The notes beneath the pieces were generated by a model. That model saw only the letters and a list, made by a program, of their open reading frames with translations, had not been told where the DNA came from and did no database searches. Position numbers and translations under genes: made by a program. Source: Owenia fusiformis (taxonomy: Eukaryota > Annelida > Polychaeta > Sabellida > Oweniidae). From it: a stretch of 64,000 bases of DNA. The stretch spans positions 7,465,815-7,529,814 of the forward strand of contig CAIIXF020000003.1 of NCBI GenBank assembly GCA_903813345.2, read 5' to 3'. Positions 33,101 through 44,869 of the stretch are shown piece after piece; position 1 is the stretch's first letter, and each line of letters opens with the position of its first letter.

Positions 33101-33998
33101 TTTTTAGTAGACAGTTTTCATTTTGTTTTCAACCTTCACTATGATTTGCCAAGGGATAATATACATGTATATAATTGATTGATTGATTTTGAAAAAGTTT
33201 GTAGAATTATTACATAAAGTTCTTCACAATTTTGATTTTAGAGTATATAGTAAAACATACTTAATTATGTGAGTAAGGCATATCAAACATCCCGCTTTCA
33301 AGAGTTGGTAGCATATACATTTTATTAACATGCTCAAAAATATCAACGCAATCGATACATTTTATGTTAAGAAATCCGAGTGTTTATTTGCCGAAAAATA
33401 AAATATTTCTTAATTGTCTAAAAATCGATCATTAAAGAAAGATAAGCAATATTCCAAACAGGTACCTTGTGGTAATGATTGCTTAAAGTCTCGTCAACAA
33501 AAAATAACACATTACATGTCCATGAAATCAACATATATGTCGCAGTCTCTAGTACAACAACAGATTTTTAAAATATCAATTATCGTAAATTGTCCCATAG
33601 GCATGTGAAGGGGATAATAAAAAATCAGTTTGGCGTGTAAAGTCATGTATCTTTCGTAATTTACACACACTATACTGTTTTGTCAAAAATTATTTTAAAA
33701 GTATTGATTGACAAATCCTTTCTGCACAGAGCAAAAAACAACTCTCTTTATATGTTTAAAATGCCTTTCTTTCAGTTTAATGTTTGAAGGCACTTAAATG
33801 GTTGGGTGTCATTGCAAGAATCTAATAATATATGAAATAAACATTTCAACATTGTAAATTCAAGTCACATTAATTTGAATATATCATTTATATTTATCTG
33901 AACATTCAAAATGAAGCTTGGAATTATTGAATTCTTGCTTTGTATTCATTTGTCTTCTAGTAATTTACACACTAACATAGATGTAAATTTATTTTCAG
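30111..33998. other. Intergenic DNA between P450 cluster and PNP, including short repeats
   Basis: 30846-30886 matches the inverse of 9205-9256. 30897-30985 is a short tandem repeat of CTTGTAAAT. 31083-31130 has CCGCCTGTCAGTCCGTCC and CATCCATCCATCC, similar to 37850-37880. A GCTGTCGACAG motif occurs inverted at about 31926 and 32108. The unrecognised first PNP exon probably lies here or to the left. Confidence 0.5.
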
Positions 33999-34168
33999 GT
34001 GCAGTTATGAAGAATGTGACAAGATTGCGCAGCATTTACTATCCAAGACGAGGCACCGCCCTAAGATTGGCATCATCTGCGGCTCGGGACTAGGGGGTCT
34101 GGCTGAGTCCATAGAAAACAAAGAAAGTCTCTCATATAAAGAAATACCTCAATTCCCAGTTAGCACAG
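33999..34168 (+). CDS. PNP: Purine nucleoside phosphorylase, exon with phosphate-binding Ser loop
   Basis: 170 nt, acceptor TTTCAG|GTGC and donor ACAG|GTAAGA. Encodes CSYEECDKIAQHLLSKTRHR, PKIGIICGSGLGGL and EIPQFPVST. GSGLG carries the phosphate-binding Ser of trimeric animal PNP (Ser33 in the human enzyme). PNP splits inosine and guanosine into base and ribose-1-phosphate in the cytosol. Animal genes usually have a tiny first coding exon before this one; I could not place it. Phase and sequence join the exon at 44375. Confidence 0.95.
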
Positions 34169-34321
34169 GTAAGACAGTCTTTAGTAATTAAAATTACAAC
34201 ATTTGTATCTTTACTTCTTGGACAGCTACAAAAAATACCTCAATTCCCAGTTAGCACAAGTGAGCCAATTAATTGTATTTAAAATTTCAGCGTTGTTATC
34301 TTTACTTTATGGACAACTTGT
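34138..34321 (+). repeat. 91-bp tandem duplication across the PNP exon-intron border
   Basis: 34138-34228 and 34229-34321 are direct diverged copies. Both hold ATACCTCAATTCCCAGTT, then AGCACAGGTAAG in the first and AGCACAAGTGAG in the second, and both end with ATCTTTACTT...GGACA. The second copy therefore contains the last 30 or so exon bases followed by a mutated donor. Confidence 0.88.
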
Positions 34322-35570
34322 AAGGATTGTTTGTATCTTTCGTAAAAAGTAATACATCAGTTTATTTCAGCCAATTTTATAGTCATAATGTATATATCAC
34401 AGTCAATACGAAAATGTCTATTTTAAATCCGAGATGATAAAATATAAGAAGATGTAATTTTCTCATATGACTAACAAAGATACAGCCATCTTTACCCCAT
34501 GCAAGATTGCCATCTTTCATCCTAAAAAGTCACACGTGCAAGATGAGATTTACTTGTGACATCACTGGTTTATAAACATCAACAACATGGCAACGGGTAC
34601 AGCGTTGTTATGCGTATCCATGCTCATTCTACAAAACTCATACACGTATCCATGTATTTTTCTACAATATTGTTATGACGTCATAACAATTGAAAAATGA
34701 AGTTCCATTAATTTCTAGCTAATTTTCGCTCAGTTTTATCATAAAAAGGTGAAAATATGGCACAATACAGAGTCATATGAGAAAAACTTTCTTGTACTCG
34801 TACCTGTGCAATATCGTCCATTCTTGACTCGCTTTGATAATGTTTCTTTATCTCGTCTACGACTCGATAATTGACATTTGTGTGCGTTTGAGCGCAGCGA
34901 CATAAGCTCATAAATGATTTCTTTAGGCGTCGTGTTAATGGAACAGGTGTTCGAGTTGACGTTGAGTTGTTTTGCATGAGTGTATGTTGGAACGGAGTGT
35001 AACTTCATTCTGAGCTTTGCCACACGTAACACGAGACAGTTCATTTTAATTAATTAAATCCAGATTTGGAACATTTACATGTCTTTGACCCCTGTTACAC
35101 AGGCCAGTTGAAATGCTTCGTTACGAAGCAATTTGACAAAAAGCTTCGTAACGAAGCAATTTTGGGCCAGTGTAACACCTCCGCCTTCGTTGGAAAAGCT
35201 TAGTTGATAACGAAGCAATTGAGTAGAAAATTCAACGAAGGTTAGCTCCCAACGAAGCTTTTTTGGCCTGTGTAACAGGTAGCTTCGTTAGAAAATGCTT
35301 AGTTGGCGGTTTGCGCATGCGCGTAATAAAGAGCACATTCATCATTTTATATTAAATGAGAGGAATCGCGAGGAAATAACATGTTTTTAAGTACGTATTA
35401 TTATAATGCTACGTTTTGATTAAAACAATTACCTATTTGTGTCACTGATTGACGCTAACTCAAGCCCTTAACGCCACGTACAAATGTGATTTACCGTCTT
35501 TCGTAGCATTTCATTCGATTCCCTGCCTTTCCTCGCATTGATATGACAAAAAGTATTACATCTAAAAAAC

Positions 35571-36068
35571 GCAGGTTTTACCGTATATGTATACGGTAGT
35601 TTTGAAACGTTTATCTGATCTATTAGAGAATAAACCTAGAATATTTAAATGTCCCTCTTTCGAAAAACTCCGTCTCAAGTGTGGAAGGGTAAACTTTTGA
35701 AATTACATAAGATATGCTTACTAAATAGAAAGTTGTGGCATACATGTTTAATATTAATTTTTTCTTCATGCGCCTCGAATAATTATACCTTGAATGTAAT
35801 TCTAAAGGTGTTAATACCATGATACTGATACAATTACTTCCCGGTGAATCACATCAGGGAATATAGCCGATTTGATTGTTTCGAAAATGTCTCTCTTCAG
35901 AAATCGTATTCAACTGGCTATCGCCCCATTGCAATACATGTACTTGTCGTTCCATTTATTTATTCTTCGACTATTTTAAATTGTAATTGAATTTAAACTT
36001 CATGTTTAAATATATTGAATTTAATTACGTTTCAAAACTTCCGTATACAAATACGGTAAAAGCTGCGG
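35571..36068. mobile_element. MITE, about 498 bp, nested
   Basis: Terminal inverted repeats of about 40 nt: GCAGGTTTTACCGTATATGT then ATACGGTAGTTTTGAAACG at the left, with the inverse CGTTTCAAAACTTCCGTATA at 36029-36048 and on to GCTGC. The interior is AT-rich and non-coding. Confidence 0.8.
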
Positions 36069-36340
36069 ACAAGAAACGGTGGCCGAAATTGTTTCTTGTC
36101 GACAGATATTTGCCACAGAGAGGCTGCATGTTTTAGGCCAGCCCCAAACACTATTGATGTGTCGTAAGACGATGCTTACAACTGATATTCAAGTTTCTTC
36201 CTATTTGCGCCATTTTCGAATTCAACGGACGGCTGATGGATTAACATACTAAATAATGTCAAACTCACTCAAATATGCATGGAGTATTGGCGAGACGGGT
36301 AATATTCATATTAAAATGAATTGGTCATGAAATAGTAGTT

Positions 36341-36752
36341 ACACGCGGTCCTAACTTCGACCGTTAATTTGAATTTTTGACCTACCGGATGTTTGAAAAT
36401 CAAGGATTACGAGTCTCATACTGCACCGTTTTCTTCAAACTTGTTCCATTCAAAGCATAACAAAAATCCCTTTCTGATGGTACATTATTCTCTTAAACAG
36501 AGTCCGTACTTCCAGCGGCATTTTGGTCCCCAGCTGTAAGAAGGCCTTCTAACAGCTGGGGACCAAAACGCTGCTAGAACGAGGGACTCTTTACTATAAA
36601 GTAATGCACCGACAGAAAGGCAATTTTGTTTTGCTTTTAATGGTATAGGTTTGAAGAAAAACGTTGCAGTATGAGACTCGCAATCCTTGATTTTCAAGCA
36701 TCTGATAGGTCGAAAATTCAAATTAACGATCGAAGTTAGGACCGCGTGAGTT
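36341..36752. mobile_element. Near-perfect 412-bp palindrome, nested
   Basis: The two arms of about 205 nt are inverted copies: ACGCGGTCCTAACTTCGA at the left end, TCGAAGTTAGGACCGCGT at the right end. The centre CCCCAGCTGTAAGAAGGCC / TTCTAACAGCTGGGG at 36530-36563 leaves essentially no loop. Arms show scattered mismatches. Non-coding; the minus-strand frame at 36485-36721 is an accident of the arms. Confidence 0.85.
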
Positions 36753-38719
36753 AAACCACTAGCCGAACACCGAGATATTTTAGTAATGGCTTTACACTAT
36801 TTGAAATATAACTGAGAAGTCCATTTGGAAATTGAACGTTTTTATACGATATTACATACTAGTCGTCTGTATAAACCCCAAATCCAATTCCTCCTAGTAA
36901 TTAACATAGGCCTATTTTTATTCCATATGTTTTCCAAAGGAAATGATAGAAAATGAAAACAATACTTGTAATCGTATTGACAGCTGAAATATATAAAAAT
37001 CGAAATGATAGGAAAAATGTATGGACATGTGTACGGAATGATCACATTCATCTTGTTTTATTTTCCCGAGAATTTTGAAGTAGTCTTTTTCTGTGCTGAT
37101 TTGTTAAAATAAAGATTAAAAATTAGATTTTTGAGTTTGATCAATGGTTTATATCAAAAGAATAAAGATATTAATCAATAAGTGGGTGGGGCAGATGAGT
37201 AATGCGCACGCGCAACGAAGCATTCTAAGTGCAGTGTAACACCAAATAATTGCTTCGTTAGGGTTGGATAAAGCCAGTGTGGACACAATTTTTTCGCTAA
37301 CCTTCGTTACAAAAATGCTTCGTTAGACTCAACCCAGCAGTGTAACAGGTACCTTTGATTGTTCGCGTACCTTTTCCGCATTAATTTGAGGTTTTTAATG
37401 GCCGGGATCAATCAATTTCGATAAATGTAAATTTAGCTGATTCGTCAAGTCTTAACGATTTCATTCAACGCTATTTCATGCTATTACGTGAATCATGTAA
37501 TAGGGCTACGTTTAGATCTTCAGTATCGTTACCTGCGTTTTTACTTAATGTGACTTGTATTTTCCATGTCCATAATACCATGCTGTACTTTTTGCAATAA
37601 ACGAAAGTGGCAAGCTCACTTCCTTATAATTTGATATCGTTGTTCTGTTGCATCGAGCAAAGCAAAGAAAAAAGAATTATCAAAGCTCATCAAGAATAAA
37701 CGATCTTGCACAGGTACTCATATAAAAACCTCTATGTATTCAGGGAGCGGGGGGCAAGAGGGGAGAGTCAAGGGCATGCGAGGCGAATCCTGGAAACCTG
37801 GGTTCAGGAAAGCAGTGTTCACTGTTTAGTGTTTGATATAGTGAAGCCCTCTGTCCGTCAGTCAGTCCGTCTGTCCGGAAGATAACTCGAATACTAGTGG
37901 ACGGATTTTCTTCATATTTGGCAGAAAGATGTATATTGGTGGATAGTCGTACGCTATTAGAGATTTTACATTTTGGCATGCCATCTCCTGATACAATGGT
38001 GAACTAAGGTCATGTGATCATTTATATGGTTGACATGCATGTTCGTGAACTTAGTACAATACGTACTGTCATTCTAACAAAACAAAAACCTACATACAAT
38101 CATATACTTGTATAGTGAATACCAATGGCCCATGTCCCATTTTCATTATTTTATTTTCCATGAATGATTTACACATAATAATGAAGAGGTTTCTAAAATG
38201 CATTTCTCATCACCAAAACCAAATGAATCAAACTGTAAAAATGAGATGAGAAAAAAATTGTGAAAAAATTTTACTTCCAGTCTGGCATCCCCCAAAAATT
38301 ATTAAACGATTATTATGTCCGCCATTTTTGACAACGGTATCTGACTTTACCGTTGTCAGGCTATTCCGATGTGAAGTAGCATCTTTAAATTTAAAATTTT
38401 CTACAGGGATTATATTAAGCACCCCTCGCCAAAAACACAAATAAAAATGTTTTCTGTTTTGTCTTAGTTTAATTTATCGTTTAACATTAAAACATGCCCA
38501 GAAATACAAACAAAAAAGAGAATTTTGAAAATCAGAATTTATTTTGATTAACACAATTAATTCAAACAGTTGAAAGTGCCCAGAAATCATTGGAAAGGAT
38601 CTTGAACTGGTAGAAGTTTATGCCGGGGTTCCTACTTTCACGCTCTCTCCTTATTCTACTGTTTCTCCAAATTGCTCGTAAAACAAAGTAATATGCTACA
38701 AAAAAGACTGAATGAGCCC

Positions 38720-38815
38720 ACTTTAAGGGGTAACCGCCCCCCCCCCACGGACGTACCAATATCTTCCGCTGATTTACGTTGCAAAAATAACCGGGGGGGG
38801 GGGGGGGCGGGGGTT
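38720..38815. repeat. Homopolymer C and G tracts
   Basis: A run of about twelve C near 38735 and a run of fifteen or more G at about 38791-38808 followed by CGGGGG. Such tracts can form G-quadruplexes and are prone to length errors. Confidence 0.85.
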
Positions 38816-38869
38816 CACTGCAAACAAAATTTGGTGGGGGTCCTAGGCTGAACCCTCAGATATGAATAT

Positions 38870-39130
38870 GTTCTCATACCAATCCGTCAAATTTCAATGT
38901 GTTTCCATACCAACCAAAATAACGCCCAAAAGTCATACCAAATGTCCTAATATAAGACCAATATGCCATACTTAATGTCCAAATAGAGGACCAATGACAT
39001 ACCAAATATACATATTTAAGACCAAGACAATTCAAATTGTCTGAAGCCTCGAGAAAGTCAAAAGTCATAATTTGGTGGGCATTTTCATACCAGATCCTAA
39101 AAGTTGGGACTATTGCCATACCAAATGTCA
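38870..39130. repeat. Degenerate CATACCAAATGTCC repeat
   Basis: About ten imperfect units with CATACCAA or GACCAATATGCCATA. It borders the AGGTCA element at 39131. Confidence 0.65.
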
Positions 39131-41350
39131 ACAAGGCATTAACATGACAAAATGTCACCACCTAAAACAATTTGGTCAATTTAAAGCAAGTTGAAAAAAT
39201 ACCTCTTTGACTTTTTTTGACATTGAGAAGGTCATTGAAGGTCAAATGTCAAATGTAAAGTCAGATTTGAACTTCTGAGAACATGTAGATGATTTTGAAA
39301 AAAAAATTAAGTAAATTTGAAGCAAGTTGAAAAAAGACCTTTTTGACCTTGAAAAGGTCATTGAAGGTCAAATGTCAAAATCTAAAGTCAGATTTGAACT
39401 TCTGAGAACATGTAGATGATTTTGAAAAAAAAATTAGTCAATTTGAAGCAAGTTGAAAAAAGACCTTTTTGACCTTGAGAAGGTCATTGAAGGTCAAAGG
39501 TCAAATCTTAAGTCAGATTTGAACTTCTGAGAACTTGTAAAGTCAAATTTGAACTTATGAAAAGATGTAGATGATTTTGAAAAAAAAATTTGGTCAATTT
39601 GAAGCAAGTTGAAAACAGACCTTTTTGACCTTTTTTGACCTTGAGAAGGTCATTAAAGGTCAAATGTCAAATCTAAAGTCAGATTTGAATTTCTGAGAAC
39701 ATGTAGATGATTTTGAAAAAAAATTAGTCAATTTGAAGCAAGTTGAAAAAAGACCTTTTTGACCTTTTTTGACCTTGAGAAGGTCATTGAAGGTCAAATG
39801 TCAAATCTAAAGTCAAATCTAAAGTCATATTTGAATTTCTGAGAACATGTAGATGATTTTGAAAAAAAAATTTAGTCAATTTGAAGCAAGATGAAAAAAT
39901 ACCTTTTTGGCCTTTTTTGACATTGAGAAGGTCATTGAAGGTCAAATGTCAAATCTAAAGTCAGATTTGAATTTCTGAGAACATGTAGATGATTTTGAAA
40001 AAAAAATTTAGTCAATTTGAAGCAAGTTGAAAAAAGACCTTTTTGACCTTTTTTGACTTTGAGAAGGTCATTGAAGGTCAAATGTCAAATCTTAAGTCAA
40101 ATCTAAAGTCATATTTGAATTTCTGAGAACACGTAGATGATTTTGAAAATTTTTTTTAGTCAATTTGAAGCAAGTTGAAAAAATACCTTTTTGACCTTTT
40201 TTGACCTTGAGAAGGTCATTGAAGGTCAAATGTCAAATATTAAGTCAAATCTTAAGTCAGATTTGAATTTCTGAGAACATGTAGATGATTTTGAAAAAAA
40301 AATTTAGTCAATTTGAAGCAAGTTGAAAACAGACCTTTTTGACCTTTTTTGACCTTGAGAAGGTCATTGAAGGTCAAATGTCAAATATTAAATCAAATCT
40401 TAAGTCAGATTTGAATTTCTGAGAACACGTAGATGATTTTGAAAAAAAAATTTAGTCAATTTGAAGCAAGTTGAAAACAGACCTTTTTGACCTTTTTTGA
40501 CCTTGAGAAGGTCATTGAAGGTCAAATGTCAAATCTAAAGTCAGATTTGAATTTCTGAGAACATGTAGATGATTTTGAAAAAAAAATTTAGTCAATTTGA
40601 AGCAAGTTGAAAAAAGACCTTTTTGAACTTTTTTGACTTTGAGAAGGTCATTGAAGGTCAAATGTCGAATCTTAAGTCAAATCTAAAGTCAGATTTGAAT
40701 TTCTGAGAACACGTAGATGATTTTGAAATTTTTTTTAGTCAATTTGAAGCAAGTTGAAAACAGACCTTTTTGACCTTGAGAAGGTCATTGAAGGTCAAAT
40801 GTTAAATCTAAAGTCAGATTTGAAGGTCAAATGTCAAATCTAAAGTCAAATCTAAAGTCAGATTTGAATTTCTGAGAACATGTAGATGATTTTGAAAAAA
40901 AATTTAGTAAATGTGAAGCAAGTTGAAAAAAGACCTTTTTGACCTTGAGAAGGTCATTGAAGGTCAAATGTCAAATCTCAAGTCAAATCTTAAGTCAGAT
41001 TTGAATTTCTGAGAACACGTAGATGATTTTGAAAAAAAAAATTAGTCAATTTGAAGCAAGTTGAAAACAGACCTTTTTGACCTTGAGAAGGTCATTGAAG
41101 GTCAAATGTCAAATCTAAAGTCAGATTTGAAGGTCAAATGTCAAATCTAAAGTCAGATTTGAACTTCTGAGAACATGTAGATGATTTAGAAAAAAATTGA
41201 AGTCAATCTAAACAGTATTTGTTAAGTTATAGGAAGTTGTAAGAAATTGTTACAGACGCCGGACGCCAACCTCCAACCACCAACCGCCGGACGCCGTCGC
41301 AAAAAAACGGAGACCATAACAATATGTCACCACTTTTGGTGGTGACATAA
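39131..41350. mobile_element. Repeat element with about 14 AGGTCA-rich units (copy 2)
   Basis: Same start (ACAAGGCATTAACATGACA), body, GC-rich CGCCGGACGCC block (41256-41298) and end hairpin TGTCACCAC-TTTTG-GTGGTGACA as 24591-26294. About 14 body units against 11, so copy number differs by unequal exchange. Flanking sequences differ completely, which fixes the borders. Lies in the 10.2-kb PNP intron, same plus-strand orientation as copy 1. Confidence 0.87.
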
Positions 41351-41756
41351 AAAGCCACCCACATGGCCACATGAGCCGAGGATCCCCGTCATGGTTTTTA
41401 TATAGTAAAACCCCCAGGAAAAATAACCAGTTTATTCATTAGTTACTAGAGTATAGTAGCAAAAACTGCACCTTCTTTGAAGAAAAGTGTTTAAAATAAA
41501 GAAATGAAACTTCTGTATCTGAAACAATTCAGTCATATTGCATTGGTATCTGTAGCTTGGTATCGGACAACAGTCACATCCATAAACAAGCATTTAGAAA
41601 TTATTATATGTATAATCTGCACAGTGTATTTATATGTAATTCTTCATAAAATGTAAAGAATCCCAAACTACCCTTTTTAAACTCTTCCAATAGTGATAGG
41701 ACCTTAGTGCACCCATGACATCGCAAGGACCTTAGGTTGGCATGCCAAAATGTAAA

Positions 41757-42215
41757 ATCTCTAGTATCGTTACATGCCAGTGAACTTATTCCAAAAATTT
41801 TAATAGATAAGAGGTCATTTAATAGGTATGTATCAGATGACTTCTTATCTTATACATTAACATTATTAAGTAATGTTTTAAAGTCATATCAGTCAAGTCG
41901 AGTACTTAACAGTTGTTGAAATAAATGGTTATATGAAGGGCCTCACCATGAATCTATCTATAAGATAGAAATCACGTAATCCTATGATGCAAGTCAATTT
42001 ATCATTATTTCATTTCATTTCACCGCTTTAAAAATGGCGGGATTTTTTCATTACTGATTCCGGACCACACATGGAACTGAGTAACGATTCAATAAGGCAT
42101 TTCAGTATCGCCATTATCGTTACATGAACTTTGGCCAAAATTTTTAATAGGTAAGAGGTCATTTAATACAGGTAGGTATGTATCAGATGACTTCTTATCT
42201 AAAACATTAACATTA
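41757..42215 (+). repeat. Direct repeat pair of about 110 nt, about 355 nt apart
   Basis: 41757-41875 and 42113-42215 share ATCGTTACATG, AAGAGGTCATTTAATA, GTATGTATCAGATGACTTCT and ACATTAACATTATT. Non-coding. Function unknown. Confidence 0.75.
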
Positions 42216-43378
42216 TTTAGTTTTTTTTTTAATTTCAAAAAGTGGTTTTTGATAGACTTTTTGTTCCAAAATTTGTGAATTTATTTAAAACTAACTTTTA
42301 GAGGTCACACATATAATTAGCCACATTCATACCAATGCATAGCATTCATCCTCGCATGTTTTTTGCCGAAAAAATTAAGAAAATCGGTTCATAAATAAGA
42401 AATGAACTTATCAGTGCATGAAAATGGTTCCGAGAAAAATGCATTTCAAATTTTTAGTTCTCATAGAAACCAATGGTACAATGATATCAAAAACATAATT
42501 TATTCTTCCTTTTAACCTGGTTAGACAATCAATATTGGTTTATTATTGAAGTCAAGCATATTAAGAAAAGATTGACATCGAAAAAAAAATTCAATTCTTT
42601 TCAAAAAGTTTCTGTTACCTTAGTGACATCACTAATGTTTCAAAATATTTTTGATATGCTAAAACATTGAAGTGGCCGATTAAATGTGGCATTTCATTAT
42701 TGAAATAGTGTGTCCTTTGTTCAATCTTTGCATTGGTGTTAAAAATATGATCTTTTTTGAAATGCATTAAGAAATATTTGATGATTAAAAAATTTGAATA
42801 TTTGAGAAATGAAATGCTCACAACTTTTTTTAAATCTCTAAAATAACTTTTTAAGTCATGACAAATAGTAAATGAATGATAAAAAAATATTTTTAAACTT
42901 AAGACGGGGACTTTAATGTGCTTATAGTGAGATGGCAGATTTTTGCTTATTATTGGTTCTTTAAACAACCCTTTAAGACATCGGAATGATTAGATTTAAG
43001 TACAGTATTTTCTATACATTATAAAATTATGTTATTATAAAGGAAGGTCCATTTTCAGGTTCTCTCTTGTTTTACCTATAGAATTTATGTTGAGAATTTA
43101 GTCTTTCGTCATATGTTGCATTGAAGGTTAAAGTAAGGACAGCCTCATTTGATGCATCGATGCAAGGAAGTGTGTCTCAGTCCAGTCTCAATACAGAGTT
43201 TGGACTTTGACATTTTTATCCTATGGGCATTGTTTTTCACAATGCAAAGCAACATTATGGTTGTTAACAATTGGATCTTCATTTTAGTGCAGAGCTTGTA
43301 ATTGCAATTAGGAAAAAAGTAGGAGTAGCAGCATATACATTTAATTACTCAGATGCGAGTAGGTAGTTACCAGTTTCG

Positions 43379-43390
43379 CCACCAGGTGGC
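43379..43390 (+). promoter_or_regulatory. CTCF-core-like 12-mer in PNP intron
   Basis: CCACCAGGTGGC fits the animal CTCF core CCASYAGRKGGC at all positions. A single short match, also nearly palindromic; a chance hit is quite possible. Confidence 0.2.
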
Positions 43391-44374
43391 TGATTCGGGG
43401 GAAATAACATGGCAGGGTATTACAAAATTCCCTTAAACTTGAATATGCATCAGTTTTAGTGGTTCACTTTTCATATCACCCTCATGTGTCTGATAGTTAT
43501 ACAAATTAGAATATGTCCAGTAAAAGAAAATATTATCTGCCCAACACAAGAAAATATATTTCACTTTTTGTAGTTTTACAACATGGGGTCTATGGGAATC
43601 TCCCCGACCTTGAAGTCACATTTTCAAAGAAAATTAAATTTTCAAAGTTGATAAACTCTTTTCAAAACCATATTTTTAGATATAATTTTATATATAGATT
43701 CCAAATATGACACCAGTTTGACTGAATTGTGAATTTTTAATGACGTAAATCAAGATTATTTCTACTTGCATCTAGGATATTCATATATTACACTCCATTT
43801 AGGAGATGGTTGCTGAACTTCTATATTACAATACATGTTTGTTATTGTTTGTTATTTTTACACCTATACTATCATTATTCTGTTTTACACGAGTGCCTGA
43901 TATTTAAGTTAAAATATTTTCTTTTAATCCATGAGTGTAATGTAAATGAAATGGAAAATATTACTATGATTGATTATAATTGATTAATTAATTAATGACA
44001 TTTGTTATGTATAATTGTTATTTTTGTTTGGCGAGGTTGTATATATAGTTTATGAATTAGCCACTTTTGGTGCAGTGATTTATATATGAAGTTTCTTAGA
44101 ATTACGAGTATTATGTCATTAGCTGTAAGTTCTGACCATATGATAAGGTTACTATGGTAATGTATCAAATAAAGTAATAAAACTGGATTTTGCTGGATTG
44201 TCTGGTTTATGAAATAGTAAATCATGTTTAATCCTGTCGTTAGTATAACTGATACACATGTTCAAAACAAATCAAATATAAAGATATGACTATTGACTCA
44301 TTTTGTTGTTGTTGGTGTCCTTATGGTGCTTTTATGTCACCATTTTATTAAATTGATGTTTTGTATATTTGCAG

Positions 44375-44478
44375 TTCCTGGCCATGCTGGTAGGCTGGTC
44401 TTTGGCAAACTGGGGGGCAAAGAGGTGGTTGCTATGCAAGGACGGTTTCACCCATATGAAGGGTACCCTCTGTCCCTT
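44375..44478 (+). CDS. PNP: Purine nucleoside phosphorylase, exon with RFHxYEG
   Basis: 104 nt, acceptor TTGCAG|TTCCTG and donor CTT|GTGAGT. Encodes [14 protein letters not shown] and [15 protein letters not shown]. Arg and His of GRFH bind phosphate and the following Tyr contacts ribose in animal PNP. G from the previous exon plus TT completes Val. Ends in phase 0. Confidence 0.95.
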
Positions 44479-44693
44479 GTGAGTACTCTAAATGTTTGTT
44501 TGTTTGTTCATTTGTTTGTTTATCCATAACCATTCTCTCTAATACTCCAACTGATTATTAGTAAATTGAAAATCCATAAATTGTCATTTTAATTAGATAT
44601 TTGAGGTTAAAATGATGTTGTCATGGAGTTTTCATTCAGTTTTCTGTTCAAAAACAAAACAATTCTTGATCGAATCATTCCATTCCTTTTCAG

Positions 44694-44869
44694 TGCACAC
44701 TTCCTGTGAGGGTAATGAAGCTGATGGGTGTTGAAACGCTTATTGTCACTAATGCTGCAGGAGGTCTTAACGAGAGCTATGAAGTTGGGGACGTCATGGT
44801 CATCAAGGACCACATTAATATGCCTGGATTCTCAGGCAATAATCCCCTCATTGGCGAAAATGAGGACAA
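44694..44869 (+). CDS. PNP: Purine nucleoside phosphorylase, exon with NAAGGLN
   Basis: 176 nt, acceptor TTTCAG|TGCACA and donor GACAA|GTAAGT. Encodes [20 protein letters not shown], then [13 protein letters not shown] and [14 protein letters not shown], the conserved core around the phosphate site Ala. Separated from the preceding exon by a short 215-nt intron. Confidence 0.95.

Larger units (their letters stand above)
35091..37349. mobile_element. DNA element with CCTGTTACAC inverted ends and repetitive subterminal regions
   Basis: Ends CCTGTTACACAGGCC and, inverted, CCTGTTACACTGCTGG. Both subterminal parts (35091-35300 and 37205-37349) repeat AACGAAGC/GCTTCGTTA and CAGTGTAACA many times in inverted order. 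No clear target duplication and no transposase. Two smaller inverted-repeat elements sit inside (35571-36068 and 36341-36752). Non-autonomous; superfamily not assigned. Confidence 0.75.
34169..44374 (+). other. PNP intron of 10.2 kb, filled with repeats
   Basis: GT at 34169, AG at 44373-44374. Holds the elements at 35091-37349 and 39131-41350. The stretches 34322-35090 and 42216-44374 show no genes; frames there are short and unrecognised. At 37840-37990, CCGTCAGTCAGTCCGTCTGT and GAGATTTTACATTTTGGCAT belong to a dispersed repeat that reappears inverted at 41730-41765. Confidence 0.8.

Noticed and set aside
33911-34093. 60-codon plus-strand frame with a signal-like start before PNP
   Set aside because: It runs through the splice acceptor and reads the PNP exon in the wrong frame.
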